A DNA stretch of 64,000 nt from the NCBI GenBank assembly GCA_023422635.1, contig JAFAGO010000052.1, positions 1 to 64,000 of the forward strand. Direction: 5' to 3'. This document shows positions 36,676 through 46,296 of the stretch, in pieces. Under the pieces are notes generated by a model. That model had not been told where the DNA came from. It saw only the letters and a list, made by a program, of their open reading frames with translations, and did no database searches. A program made the position numbers and the translations under genes. This DNA is from Bacteroidota bacterium (lineage in GTDB: Bacteria; Bacteroidota; Bacteroidia; Flavobacteriales; Weeksellaceae). Positions within the stretch are counted from its first letter, which is position 1; each line of letters begins with the position of its first letter.

Positions 36676-37767
36676 ATGATGAAAAAAATATCAATAATTT
36701 TTATACTTCCTGATTTAGAAACTGGTGGTGCAGAACGGATTGTAACCACAATTGCAAATCATCTTCCACACGAAAAGTTCGATCCCAAAATTATGTTGCT
36801 CCGTAAAGAAGGTGGATATTTAGATTTTCTAAAAGAAGATGTGGAAATTATTGATTTGAAAACCGAGCGTATTCGTAATGCTCTAAAACCTATTTTTTCC
36901 GAAATTAAAAAACGCAAGCCCGATATTGTTTTTTCAGGTTTTGGTGAAGTAAATGCGTATATCGCGCCTTTTCTCAAACTTTTTCCTAAAACAAAATTTA
37001 TTGCCAGAGAAACCAATGTGGTTTCCCAACACGTAACCAGAAAAGAAATTCGGTTTTTTTACAAATTCTACAATAACTACGACAAAATTGTTTGCCAAAG
37101 CGATGATATGTTGAATGATCTTGTTGATCATTTCAAAATCAAGCCAAGCAAGCTTCTGAAAATTAACAATCCGGTAGATTTTGATTTTATAAATGAAATG
37201 CTTGTCGAAAACAAAAAGCCCGATCAATTTACCGATGGTTATAAAAATATAATTGCGATAGGAAATCTTTCTTACCGAAAAGGTTTTGACCAGCTTTTAA
37301 AAGTATTTTATTATTTAAAAAGAGAAAAAATTCTCTTGCATATTTTAGGCGATGGAAAAGACCGAGAACTTCTCCAGAATATGAAACTCGAACTCGGTTT
37401 GGATAAGGTATTTTTTCATGGTAGACAAAAAAATCCGTTTCAGTATTTAAAGTTTGCCGATTTATTTGTGCTTTCCTCTCGATATGAAGGTTTCCCCAAT
37501 GTTTTGTTAGAAGCTGGCGCTTGTGGAACATACGCTCTTGCCAACAATTGTCCTGGAGGCATCAACGAAATTATACAACCTGGCATTAATGGTGAGTTGG
37601 GGAATATCGAGGATCACGAAACTTTTGCGCTTCAAATTCTTGAAATTACCAGTAAAACGCATCAAAAAAACATCATCATTGAATCCATTTATTCCCGTTT
37701 TTCAAAAGAAATTATTTTGAAAAAATATGAAGATTTACTGCTAAATATGAATTCAAATCCACGTTAG
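36676..37767 (+). CDS. Glycosyltransferase family 4 (GT-B fold)
   Basis: A 363-residue cytoplasmic glycosyltransferase. The N-terminal PDLETGGAERIVTTIANHL is the classic GT4 acceptor-domain start. The C-terminal donor domain contains GNLSYRKGFDQLLK, HILGDGKDRELLQ and the E-x7-E motif in SSRYEGFPNVLLEAGACG. It probably transfers a sugar from a nucleotide donor during polysaccharide or glycolipid assembly; the donor and acceptor are not readable. It stands alone between the truncated regulator and lpdA and begins only ~70 bp from the truncation edge of that pseudogene. A second ATG directly follows the first. Confidence 0.88.
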   Translation: MMKKISIIFILPDLETGGAERIVTTIANHLPHEKFDPKIMLLRKEGGYLDFLKEDVEIIDLKTERIRNALKPIFSEIKKRKPDIVFSGFGEVNAYIAPFLKLFPKTKFIARETNVVSQHVTRKEIRFFYKFYNNYDKIVCQSDDMLNDLVDHFKIKPSKLLKINNPVDFDFINEMLVENKKPDQFTDGYKNIIAIGNLSYRKGFDQLLKVFYYLKREKILLHILGDGKDRELLQNMKLELGLDKVFFHGRQKNPFQYLKFADLFVLSSRYEGFPNVLLEAGACGTYALANNCPGGINEIIQPGINGELGNIEDHETFALQILEITSKTHQKNIIIESIYSRFSKEIILKKYEDLLLNMNSNPR

Positions 37768-37824
37768 TTTATCCATTTTTTGTACTTTAGCGGTATTAAA
37801 TTTCAAATCAAAAAATAAAGATAA

Positions 37825-39228
37825 ATGTCACAGTTTGATGTTACCATTATTGGTTCTGGTCCAGGTGGTTATGTAGCGGCAATACGCGCTGCACAACTCG
37901 GTTTCAAAACCGCACTTATAGAAAAATATTCAACCCTTGGAGGTACTTGCCTTAATGTAGGATGCATTCCTTCTAAAGCTCTTTTGGATACTTCAGAACA
38001 TTTTGAACAAGCGAAACACAGCTTTGCAAATCACGGAATTCTGATCGACGAACCGAAAATTGATGTGGAAAGAATGATCGCCCGCAAAAACGAAGTGGTA
38101 GATCAAACCACGAAAGGGATTGTTTATTTAATGGACAAAAACAAAATTACGGTTTTCCACGGAGTCGGAAGTTTTGAAAGTGCTACTCAAATTAAAGTGA
38201 CCAAAGAAGATGGCAGCAGCGAAATCATTGAATCTAAATATTCGATTATCGCGACGGGTTCAAAACCATCAAGCTTGCCTTTTATTACGATTGATAAAGA
38301 AAGAATCATTACCTCCACCGAAGCGTTAAACATGAAAGAAGTTCCGAAAAAGCTTTTGGTCATCGGTGGTGGCGTTATCGGCCTTGAATTAGGTTCGGTA
38401 TATTTGAGATTAGGCGCTGAAGTTACCGTAATTGAATTTATGGATAAAATTATTCCTGGAATGGATGGTGCTTTATCGAAAGAACTTCAAAAAGTTTTGA
38501 AAAAACAAGGTATGAAATTCGAACTTTCAACCGCAGTTTCTGCAGTGGAAAGAACAGGAGATACCATAAGAGTAACAGCCAAAAATAAAAAAGGAGAAGA
38601 AGTTTCTTTTGAAGGCGATTATTGTTTGGTTTCGGTGGGTAGAAAACCGTATACCGACGGTCTTGCCGTAGAAAAAGCAGGTGTGGATCTTGATGAAAGA
38701 GGAAAAGTTAAAGTAAACGATCATCTTCAAACCAACGTAGCCAATATTTATGCAATTGGTGATGTGGTTGCAGGACCAATGTTGGCACATAAAGCTTCTG
38801 AAGAAGGTGTATTTGTGGTGGAATCTTTGGCCGGACAAAAACCGCATATCAATTATAATTTAATTCCAGGTGTTGTATATACTTGGCCAGAAGTGGCAGG
38901 CGTAGGAAAAACCGAAGAACAATTAAAAGAAGCCGGCGTTGCTTATAAAGTGGGGAATTTCCCGATGAGAGCGTTAGGCAGAAGTCGCGCTTCCGGAGAT
39001 ACCGATGGTTTTGTGAAAATTATTGCCGACGAAAAAACAGATGAAATTTTAGGTTTCCATATGATCGGCGCGCGCGCTGCAGATATCGTTCACGAAGGAA
39101 TGATCGGTATGGAATACCGTGCAAGTGCAGAAGATGTTGCAATGATGTGTTTTGCACATCCAACCTTTTCCGAAGCCGTAAAAGAAGCCGCTTTGGATGC
39201 AACAGCAAAACGACCAATCCACATGTAA
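37825..39228 (+). CDS. lpdA: Dihydrolipoyl dehydrogenase
   Basis: A 467-residue flavoprotein (E3) that reoxidises lipoamide in pyruvate, 2-oxoglutarate or branched-chain dehydrogenase complexes and in the glycine cleavage system. The FAD fingerprint is GSGPGGYVAAIRAAQLG, the redox disulfide is GGTCLNVGCIPSK, the NAD fold is VIGGGVIGLELGSVYLRLG, and the C-terminal dimer interface carries the catalytic His-Glu region (CFAHPTFSEAVKEAALDA). No complex subunits are adjacent, so it is a stand-alone gene that may serve several complexes. Followed by a strong UUCG-loop terminator. Confidence 0.95.
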   Translation: MSQFDVTIIGSGPGGYVAAIRAAQLGFKTALIEKYSTLGGTCLNVGCIPSKALLDTSEHFEQAKHSFANHGILIDEPKIDVERMIARKNEVVDQTTKGIVYLMDKNKITVFHGVGSFESATQIKVTKEDGSSEIIESKYSIIATGSKPSSLPFITIDKERIITSTEALNMKEVPKKLLVIGGGVIGLELGSVYLRLGAEVTVIEFMDKIIPGMDGALSKELQKVLKKQGMKFELSTAVSAVERTGDTIRVTAKNKKGEEVSFEGDYCLVSVGRKPYTDGLAVEKAGVDLDERGKVKVNDHLQTNVANIYAIGDVVAGPMLAHKASEEGVFVVESLAGQKPHINYNLIPGVVYTWPEVAGVGKTEEQLKEAGVAYKVGNFPMRALGRSRASGDTDGFVKIIADEKTDEILGFHMIGARAADIVHEGMIGMEYRASAEDVAMMCFAHPTFSEAVKEAALDATAKRPIHM

Positions 39229-39252
39229 TGGTAATTACATTATGATGATATA

Positions 39253-39277
39253 AGAGAAACTTCGGTTTCTCTTTTTT
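39253..39277 (+). terminator. UUCG-loop intrinsic terminator after lpdA
   Basis: Stem AGAGAAAC / GTTTCTCT closed by a TTCG tetraloop and followed by six T. Confidence 0.9.
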
Positions 39278-39284
39278 ATTTCCT

Positions 39285-39292
39285 TACCTTTG
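39285..39292 (+). promoter_or_regulatory. -7 promoter element of the CvfB-like gene
   Basis: TACCTTTG fits TAnnTTTG and lies 19 bp before the ATG at 39312, just past the lpdA terminator. Confidence 0.45.
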
Positions 39293-39311
39293 CTGCATCA
39301 AAAAATAGTCT

Positions 39312-40136
39312 ATGATTCCTGGTAAAACCCAAATGGTAACGGTTGCAGAAAAAACTGATTCTGGTTTTTTTCTTTCTGATAATGAAGGCGATAAAGCATT
39401 TATTTCAAAAGTTTTTGCAGCTGATTATTGGAATATCGGCGATGAGGTTGAAGTGTTTATCTACCACGATAATAACGCTTTTAAAGCAACAACCGAGAAG
39501 CCTTTAGCGGAAGTTGGGGAATTTGCGGTAATGCAATGCGTGCAAGTTTTGCCGATTGGCGCATTTCTCGATTGGGGAATTATTAAAGATATTTTTGTTC
39601 CTTACAAAGAACAGAAAGGGAAAATGGAAGAAGGTAAGCGCTACATTATTTATGTGTACGAAGATGAAGCAACTGGCTTGGTAACAGGAACAGCGAAGTT
39701 TAAAAGAAATCCATCCTACGAAAATGTACCTTTTGAGAAAGGTGAAAAAGTAGATTTGCTATTGATGAACGAAACCGAATTAGGTTGGAACGTCATCATT
39801 AACAAAAAATATATTGCGCTCATTTACGCTTCCGATGTGTACAAAAAATTATATCCACTTTCTGAAGAAGTTGGCTATATTAAAACGATTCGTGAAGATG
39901 GCAAAATTGATGTTACTTTGCAACCCGAAGGTTTTCAAAATATCGATGAATACAAACAAAAAATCTTAACCGCACTTGAAGTGAATTACGGTTTGTTGTA
40001 TCTATCAGACAAATCTTCTCCCGAAGAAATCAAAGATGAACTTCAAATGAGCAAAAAGAATTTTAAAAAAGCAATTGGTAGTCTTTATAAACATAAAATT
40101 ATCGATTTGCAAGATGATAAAATTCGATTGCTCTAA
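39312..40136 (+). CDS. CvfB-family S1-domain RNA-binding protein
   Basis: A 274-residue protein with the CvfB layout: tandem S1-like OB folds (VQVLPIGAFLDWGIIKDIFVPY in the second, SEEVGYIKTIREDGKIDVTL in the third) and a C-terminal winged helix (SPEEIKDELQMSKKNFKKAIGSLYKHKII). The family binds RNA and affects virulence gene expression in staphylococci. Its role in Flavobacteriia is not established. The stop codon is 1 bp from the end of the convergent giant gene, with no room for a terminator between them. Confidence 0.85.
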   Translation: MIPGKTQMVTVAEKTDSGFFLSDNEGDKAFISKVFAADYWNIGDEVEVFIYHDNNAFKATTEKPLAEVGEFAVMQCVQVLPIGAFLDWGIIKDIFVPYKEQKGKMEEGKRYIIYVYEDEATGLVTGTAKFKRNPSYENVPFEKGEKVDLLLMNETELGWNVIINKKYIALIYASDVYKKLYPLSEEVGYIKTIREDGKIDVTLQPEGFQNIDEYKQKILTALEVNYGLLYLSDKSSPEEIKDELQMSKKNFKKAIGSLYKHKIIDLQDDKIRLL

Positions 40137-40137
40137 A

Positions 40138-43100
40138 TTAATTTCTGTTTTTCACCACCAGCCAGCCATTCATTATTCTAGAATCTGAAAGGGTAATCAC
40201 GTACCAATAACTGCCTGAAGCAACGCGTCTGGAATTGTATTCTCCATTCCAAACAAATGTATTTGATTTTACGGTTTCGTTTAAAATTAAGGTTCCAAAA
40301 CGATCGTAAATTTGCACCGTTGAATTTGGGTAGTTTTCCATTCCTGTTATTCGCCATGTGTCGTTTATTCCATCATTATTTGGAGTAAAAGCGTTGGTAA
40401 TATTAAAGATTGTAAAGTTTTGCTGATCGACCAAACATGTGCCAGTTCTTACATATACTGTATAATTTCCACTTGGTAAATCTGTGAAAATATTCGAAGA
40501 TTTCCAAGAAATTCCATCCAAAGAATATTCGTAATTTCCATTTTCTGAAAGCACAATTTCAACATCATTATTGGTAATTACAATGGAAACTATTTGTGCC
40601 ATTACAGAATGTTTTGCAATCGTTGTGGATGTAGTTTCGCAACCGTTGCTATTTTTCACCGTTACGGAATAAGTTCCTTCTTTTGATATAATGATACTTT
40701 GAGAAGTTTCTCCAGTGCTCCATTGATAGGAAGTAAATCCAATTCCTGCATCTAAAGTATACGTTTGACCATCACAAAATTCTACCATTTCAGGTAGCTG
40801 AATATTCGGCTTTTCGAATACGGTAAGATTAATTTTGATATTTTTAAAGCAACCATCTGTGGTTGAAACTTTTACATTAATTTCGTTCAAACCAAGATTC
40901 AAAATATAGCTTTCAGGATTTGTAATAGGATATCCTATCGCATCAAAATATTCAAAAATATAAAGGCTTGAGTTGGTGATGATTTTTTCTTCATATTCTT
41001 TTAAGTTCAAGATTTTAGTACTTCCAATTACATCATTACAAAACGCATCTGTAATATCGATGGCAGGAAGATTATTCTGAGAAACCAAAACCTTTACAGC
41101 GATTTTTTCGGAAGTGCAACCATTTATGGTTTGGGTAACGAAGTATGTTTCATTATTAACCAACAATGTTGATGACGGAAGTAGATTTCCTAATGCATCA
41201 TAAAACTGAATGTTTGTTCCTTGAACTTGAAGATCAGCAAGCGTTGGTACTTGTGATTCACAAAATTCCTGAGGTGTATTTAGCGTTGGAGTTTCGGTTG
41301 AATTCAATTGAACTTCAATTTCAATGGTGGCACTTTCGCAACCACTTGTATTTTGGCTTGCAAAATAAGATGTTCCATCTTCCAATAAATGCGTGGTAGG
41401 AAGAATATTTCCAGCGGAATCGTACCAGGTTATATTGCTTCCTGTAATTGTTAAATCTTGAATTTTAGGTTCATCAATTTCACAAAATACTTGTGGATTT
41501 GCAGGTGCGATGGGAAGCGCAGGTGAAGAAATTACCACATCCTGTGTTTGTGTTGAACTATTTCCGTTTCCATCATTATAGGTCCAAGTGATGGTGTAAT
41601 TTCCGGGAGTTAAATATTGCAGTGGATCTGATGTTGTTCCTATAATCGTTCCAGCACATTGGTCAATCGCAGTTGGGAAGGTAGAAATAATTGTTGTACA
41701 ATCTCCTGTAATCGGTGGTAAATCTCCCATTTGTGGAACTGGAGCAAGTGAATCTCCAACTACCACTTCTATAGAGAACGTGCCATCACAATCTCCAGTT
41801 CCAGTTACGGTACACGAATAAGTTCCTGAATTAGCAGTTGTTGCATTGGGAATTGTCGGATTTTGTAGGGATGAAGTAAACCCATTTGGTCCGGTCCAAT
41901 GATAGCTTGCACCTCCTGCAGCATTAAGCTGAATGGTTGCTCCAATACAAACAGGTGAGTTTGAAGATCCTGAAGCAAACGAGGTACAGTCTTTAAATTT
42001 TGCAATAAAGGCGTCGTTACTTACCCAAGGTGTATCTTGAGTTTGTTGAAAAGTACCTGGTGTCGCAATACCTGATGTATTATTGCTGGACATTCCATAA
42101 AAATATAGAAAATTCTCATTATCCTTTAGTACTTGCCCAAGTTGTGTACCGCCATTGCCTGTATAAAATGTTCCCCAAACTTTTTCAAAGTTTGAATTGT
42201 ATTTCAAAAAATAGGAAGCGCAAGAACTGCCTAAAGTAGGCATATACGCATCTGGAGTTGTAATTTCAGACATTCCAGTTTCTCCTGGACAACCCAATCC
42301 TGTAATGTATAAATTTTTGTCTTTATCAATATAAGTAATTGTCTGAAAAGCTTTAGGAACTTCAATTTCAATGCTATTTGTGATTACATTTGAAAGTGTA
42401 TTTGCTATTGTAACGTTTGCCAATTTTTGATTACTTACTTGGGATGAAAACCAAACTTCATCACCAAATCGACGGGCAGAATCATTAATGTATGCTTTGT
42501 TGGTTTCTCCGAAATAACTTGATTTAAGCAATGCTCCACTTTCTGAAAATTTGACATAAAGACCACTATTCCCACTATTTCCACCTAGATTTTGGGATTG
42601 AAATGGATTGATCATTGGAAAATCTTTTGCTTTAGTGTTTCCCACAATTTCAATTCCGTTATCATTGGAAAAAATACTAAAAAGAGAAGAAGAAGAACCA
42701 TCTGTTCCTACAGATTCACTACCACCAACATAGGTAAACCATTTTACGTTTCCATCAGACGCGTCAAACTTTCCTAGCATGCCAGTATACAATGAAGCCC
42801 CCATAATGGATTCTTGAAATGCTCCTGCTGTAGAAAAAATATCAAAACGGGTATCACCAGTGATATAAAAGTTATTGTTATAATACCGCGCGTCATATAT
42901 TGTAAATTCATCGGGGTAGGAATTCCAAAAATCAGAAATGTCTTCGCCGTATAATTTTTCAAAAATTAAAGTTCCGTTAGAATCCAGTTTTAATATGGAA
43001 ACTTTTGGAAAATAGTAATAGGGATTATTAGGGTAAGAAGGATTGGGAATTTGTACATAAGCTCCCATATAAATATTCCTATTAGCATCGAAATCTATGC

Positions 43101-44121
43101 CTAAAATACAATCGTAATATTTTTTTCCATAATATGAACCCCAAAGTTTTTGGCCATCTTTAGTTACTTTATTAATAAAACCATCGTAACCTCCGCTTCT
43201 AGATACTTGAAAAGCACCTGAAGTAGCAATGTTGTTCGTACTTGAAGTTGTTCCATATAGGTATAAAGAACTCTCTTCATCGGTTTTGATGCAAAGACCT
43301 TCCTCACCATTGCCTCCAAAATAACTTCCCCAAATTCTTGTCGGCACAGGATCAATAATTAAAGTTTTATCAAAAGTATTTTGATCGGTTTTAAATCCAA
43401 AGATGTTTTTTTCCTTCTGAATAAATTGTACGCCAACACTTTTTTCACCAACGATCCAAGAATTCGGGATGGATTCTTGCAGTTCGCCAAAGCGAAGGTT
43501 CATCGAAATTTTTCCGTTTTTTAAACTCGTTTCTGCACCATTAATTTTGAATTGAATATCCGAAACTTTTCCTCCAGGTTGAACAATAAAATTGTATTCA
43601 ATTGGTTTTAAAGTGTCTTTTGGTTTAAAAAATACCAAGTCAATATTGGGATATAAATTTTTGTACGTGATTTTTTTGTAGCGAAAAACTCTTTCTACAC
43701 CCTGGGGTTTTGAGGGAATGTTGTAATAATTTTCGTAATCTTCCGATCGTTCTTCGGCGATGATTTGAGGTTTTTTCTCAGCGTTTATAAATTCAAAATC
43801 AATACGATGAAATTTTTGTTTAATTTCAATTCTGTCTCGCAGTTGAATGTTTTTTTGGGGCTTGTCTACTTTTTTGTTGCTTGAAGGAATGAGCTTCCGT
43901 TCCGTTTCATAAACATCGTACGAAAAACCATTTTCTCTAATTTGAACATTTAATCCTCCAGCATTAAAAAGATATTTCACATTTGGGTTGGGGACTCCAT
44001 CTTGATCGATAATTTGCCCCTTGTTTTCGTGAAAAAAATAGCCGTCTGCACTATTTACTTTGTTTTGAGCGAGGAAAAATAAGGGAAGAATATAGAAAAG
44101 AAAAAAGGAGATTTTCTTCAT
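40138..44121 (-). CDS. Giant gliding-motility/T9SS type B surface protein with Ig-like repeats
   Basis: A 1327-residue secreted protein. The signal peptide ends FLAQ. The first ~270 residues (ENKGQIIDQDGVPNPNVKYLF to IIDPVPTRIWGSYFGG) match the N-terminal domain common in SBBP/DUF7948-type proteins. A long SBBP-like propeller region follows, with repeated gap-and-blade motifs such as WGSYYG and WGTFYTG. Then come several Ig/PKD-like domains and repeats of FCEIDEPKIQDL / FCESQVPTLADL. The end is the CHU_C type B domain (TPNNDGINDTWRITG to GSYWYVITLSDSRIMNGWLVVK). Such proteins are exported by T9SS and act as adhesins or motility-linked surface proteins; the ligand is unknown. Confidence 0.88.
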   Translation of the reverse strand: MKKISFFLFYILPLFFLAQNKVNSADGYFFHENKGQIIDQDGVPNPNVKYLFNAGGLNVQIRENGFSYDVYETERKLIPSSNKKVDKPQKNIQLRDRIEIKQKFHRIDFEFINAEKKPQIIAEERSEDYENYYNIPSKPQGVERVFRYKKITYKNLYPNIDLVFFKPKDTLKPIEYNFIVQPGGKVSDIQFKINGAETSLKNGKISMNLRFGELQESIPNSWIVGEKSVGVQFIQKEKNIFGFKTDQNTFDKTLIIDPVPTRIWGSYFGGNGEEGLCIKTDEESSLYLYGTTSSTNNIATSGAFQVSRSGGYDGFINKVTKDGQKLWGSYYGKKYYDCILGIDFDANRNIYMGAYVQIPNPSYPNNPYYYFPKVSILKLDSNGTLIFEKLYGEDISDFWNSYPDEFTIYDARYYNNNFYITGDTRFDIFSTAGAFQESIMGASLYTGMLGKFDASDGNVKWFTYVGGSESVGTDGSSSSLFSIFSNDNGIEIVGNTKAKDFPMINPFQSQNLGGNSGNSGLYVKFSESGALLKSSYFGETNKAYINDSARRFGDEVWFSSQVSNQKLANVTIANTLSNVITNSIEIEVPKAFQTITYIDKDKNLYITGLGCPGETGMSEITTPDAYMPTLGSSCASYFLKYNSNFEKVWGTFYTGNGGTQLGQVLKDNENFLYFYGMSSNNTSGIATPGTFQQTQDTPWVSNDAFIAKFKDCTSFASGSSNSPVCIGATIQLNAAGGASYHWTGPNGFTSSLQNPTIPNATTANSGTYSCTVTGTGDCDGTFSIEVVVGDSLAPVPQMGDLPPITGDCTTIISTFPTAIDQCAGTIIGTTSDPLQYLTPGNYTITWTYNDGNGNSSTQTQDVVISSPALPIAPANPQVFCEIDEPKIQDLTITGSNITWYDSAGNILPTTHLLEDGTSYFASQNTSGCESATIEIEVQLNSTETPTLNTPQEFCESQVPTLADLQVQGTNIQFYDALGNLLPSSTLLVNNETYFVTQTINGCTSEKIAVKVLVSQNNLPAIDITDAFCNDVIGSTKILNLKEYEEKIITNSSLYIFEYFDAIGYPITNPESYILNLGLNEINVKVSTTDGCFKNIKINLTVFEKPNIQLPEMVEFCDGQTYTLDAGIGFTSYQWSTGETSQSIIISKEGTYSVTVKNSNGCETTSTTIAKHSVMAQIVSIVITNNDVEIVLSENGNYEYSLDGISWKSSNIFTDLPSGNYTVYVRTGTCLVDQQNFTIFNITNAFTPNNDGINDTWRITGMENYPNSTVQIYDRFGTLILNETVKSNTFVWNGEYNSRRVASGSYWYVITLSDSRIMNGWLVVKNRN

Positions 44122-44169
44122 TAATGAGTTTTTCTCAAAGGTAGAACTTTTTACTTGAATTGCATTGTT

Positions 44170-45063
44170 TTAAAGTAATTCTTCGAAAGCCTCATCAACC
44201 GTTGGGTATTGAAATGTAAATTCTGTTTTTTTAATTTTTTCATTGGAAATTCTGGTTCCTTCAAGCAAAATTTCGCTCATTTCTCCTAAGGCAATTTCTG
44301 GCAAAATGGAAGGAACTTTTACTGGGATGAAAATTTTGTTTTTTGCTTTTGCCAAATTCCTCATAAAATCTTCTTGTGTTGGGACTTCATCGGCAACGGC
44401 GTTGTACGCGCCTTTTACATTTTCATCTTCAATTGCCTTAATGTAAAAGTTCACTAAATCATCAATATGGATCCAATTAAACCATTGTTTTCCACTACCA
44501 ATTGGCGAAGCTAAATTAAAATCTGTTATTTTTGAAAGCGGTTCAAAAGTTCCACCTTCTTTTGAAAATACAGGTGCAGTTCTAACAACTACAATTCGAT
44601 TTGAAATAGAAGAAAATTTTTCTCCAGCTTTTTCCCAAAGTCGGCAAACTTCCGAGAGAAAATCTCGATGAAGAATTCCAGAATCTTCGTTTAAAATGGT
44701 ATCACTCGTAAAAGTTCCATAATAATTAATGCCCGAAGCAGAAATGAAGGATTTTAGATAATGATTGCGCTTTTTTAATTCTTCTAACAAAAATATTGCG
44801 CTATTAACACGACTTCTTAGAATCTCTTCTTTGTAAGCATTAGTCCAGCGTTTGCCAATATTTGCACCTGCAAGATGAATAAGGCATTCCACATCTTGAA
44901 ATGCCTTTTCATCAATTTCTTTATTGCTGTAATTCCAATGAAATTCGTTTTCATTTTTAACTTCACTACGAACAAGTATATTCACTCGATGCCCGCGTTC
45001 TAAAAGTTTTTTGGTGAGTTCTCGACCAACAAGTCCAGTTCCTCCCGAAATTAGAATTTTCAT
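44170..45063 (-). CDS. TIGR01777-family SDR epimerase-like protein (YfcH-like)
   Basis: A 297-residue member of the extended short-chain dehydrogenase superfamily. The N-terminal dinucleotide fold is GGTGLVGRELTKKLLERGH; HLAGANIGKRW and the KEILRSRV segment are family hallmarks. The C-terminal helical tail (VPSILPEIALGEMSEILLEGTRIS) is the DUF1731-like extension. Enzymatic function is not defined for the family. The DUF493 gene lies 13 bp upstream on the same strand, so they probably share a transcript. Confidence 0.88.
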   Translation of the reverse strand: MKILISGGTGLVGRELTKKLLERGHRVNILVRSEVKNENEFHWNYSNKEIDEKAFQDVECLIHLAGANIGKRWTNAYKEEILRSRVNSAIFLLEELKKRNHYLKSFISASGINYYGTFTSDTILNEDSGILHRDFLSEVCRLWEKAGEKFSSISNRIVVVRTAPVFSKEGGTFEPLSKITDFNLASPIGSGKQWFNWIHIDDLVNFYIKAIEDENVKGAYNAVADEVPTQEDFMRNLAKAKNKIFIPVKVPSILPEIALGEMSEILLEGTRISNEKIKKTEFTFQYPTVDEAFEELL

Positions 45064-45076
45064 TGGAAAGGTATTT

Positions 45077-45382
45077 TTAAAGCATCATTACACCTTCGAT
45101 TTTGGAGACTTCTTGGTAGATTCTTACCACCTGGTCAGCGTCCAAAACAAAAGCATTGAAATTCAATGACGTGTATTTGCCATTTTTACTATCACGGTTA
45201 GAAACTGTATGTTTTATTCCATCAAAAACTTTGTAAATTTCAGTAACTTTTGATTGATCATTAGTGATGATAAATTTGAAAAGATAATCTTCAGGGAAGT
45301 CATGTGTAGCATCTAGTTTTTCTTTTAAAGAATCGTAAAATTCTTCAGGAGAAGTGTTTTCGTTTTGTTCTAAAATATTCAT
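45077..45382 (-). CDS. DUF493-family (YbeD-like) protein
   Basis: A 101-residue protein with the DUF493/YbeD ACT-like layout: FPEDYLFKFIITNDQ, SNRDSKNGKYTSLNFNAFVLDADQVVRIYQEVSKIEGVMML (positions ~60-101). The family is widespread and possibly regulatory; its function here is unknown. It is upstream of the YfcH-like gene and downstream of the DUF4197 gene, all on the minus strand. Confidence 0.85.
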   Translation of the reverse strand: MNILEQNENTSPEEFYDSLKEKLDATHDFPEDYLFKFIITNDQSKVTEIYKVFDGIKHTVSNRDSKNGKYTSLNFNAFVLDADQVVRIYQEVSKIEGVMML

Positions 45383-45447
45383 ATTCTATTGTTTAAAGTA
45401 AAATTGTGTGCGTTTTCGAATTTTAAAGGTAGTTATTTATTTGATAT

Positions 45448-46122
45448 TTATTTTCCTAGGGCTTGATAAATTTGCTGGTAATTTTGTTTCTCATAATCTT
45501 CCACAATATTGAATAGTCCGTCCACCATTTGTTCAGATGCTAAACGACTAATCCCTCCCGTAGAAGATAGATTTGTGGTGTTGCCACCTAAAAGTGAACC
45601 CAAAAGAGCATTTCCTTGCAAAGCGGTATTTACCGATTTTACAATGCCAAATTGATTTAGTTTTTCCTCAACTTTTGGAGATATCGCGGCGATTAACTGT
45701 TCGGAAGTTTTCTCTTTTAAAACTTGTGTTGCCATTCCTTGTCCACCCTCTGCTATTCTTGCAACATCTTCCGAAGTTAAACTATTAACGGCGTTGGTGA
45801 GGATTGGTTCAGAGATGTTCACCGTGTACGAAGCCGCTTGTGCGATATATTCTCTTTCTTTAGTAACCAAATTGGGCGCTACTTTTTCTAAAATAGAATT
45901 TACTTCGCGAAGCGATTTTGGCATCGCTTGATCAATTAAATTATTCTGAAGAAAAGCATCTTTATTTTTAAAAATTCCTAAACCTTTAGAAATTCCTCCT
46001 AAAAGCACACGCTTAATAATGGCAACCCCAATGGATGAAGTTGCTAAAGCCACACAAGAATGAGTAGTTACACCAATAGCTGCTACTGCTGCGGTTGATA
46101 TAATTATGGTTTTTGCTTTCAT
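45448..46122 (-). CDS. DUF4197 protein
   Basis: A 224-residue protein with an N-terminal hydrophobic segment (KTIIISTAAVAAIGVTTHSC) that could be a signal or membrane anchor. The segment is Cys-containing but not a clear lipobox. Family hallmarks are the NNLIDQAMPKSLREVNSILEKV and VNSLTSEDVARIAEGGQGMATQVLKEKT blocks. DUF4197 has no established function. It is divergent from the SusC gene, with ~175 bp of very AT-rich sequence between. Confidence 0.8.
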   Translation of the reverse strand: MKAKTIIISTAAVAAIGVTTHSCVALATSSIGVAIIKRVLLGGISKGLGIFKNKDAFLQNNLIDQAMPKSLREVNSILEKVAPNLVTKEREYIAQAASYTVNISEPILTNAVNSLTSEDVARIAEGGQGMATQVLKEKTSEQLIAAISPKVEEKLNQFGIVKSVNTALQGNALLGSLLGGNTTNLSSTGGISRLASEQMVDGLFNIVEDYEKQNYQQIYQALGK

Positions 46123-46225
46123 ATAATTCTAATTTGTAGGGAGCTTTCAAATATTGCACCAAAACGGATTTTAAAATTTCCTTAACTTTTTTTTATATTT
46201 TTTTTAATAATTCAATTTTAAATTC

Positions 46226-46233
46226 TAATTTTG
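46226..46233 (+). promoter_or_regulatory. Candidate -7 element for the polysaccharide utilisation operon
   Basis: TAATTTTG fits TAnnTTTG and lies 63 bp before the susC-like ATG. No adjacent SusR, HTCS or sigma/anti-sigma gene is present, so how the operon is induced cannot be seen here. Confidence 0.4.
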
Positions 46234-46296
46234 AGATAATAGAATTTTAGTGATTTTAAAATTTCTAGATTTAAGAAGAACAAAATGTAAAACCCT

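Noticed and set aside
40138..44121. Repeats within the giant surface protein gene as CRISPR or mobile repeats
   Set aside because: They are imperfect coding repeats of Ig-like and SBBP-like domains; no CRISPR array was seen anywhere in the window.
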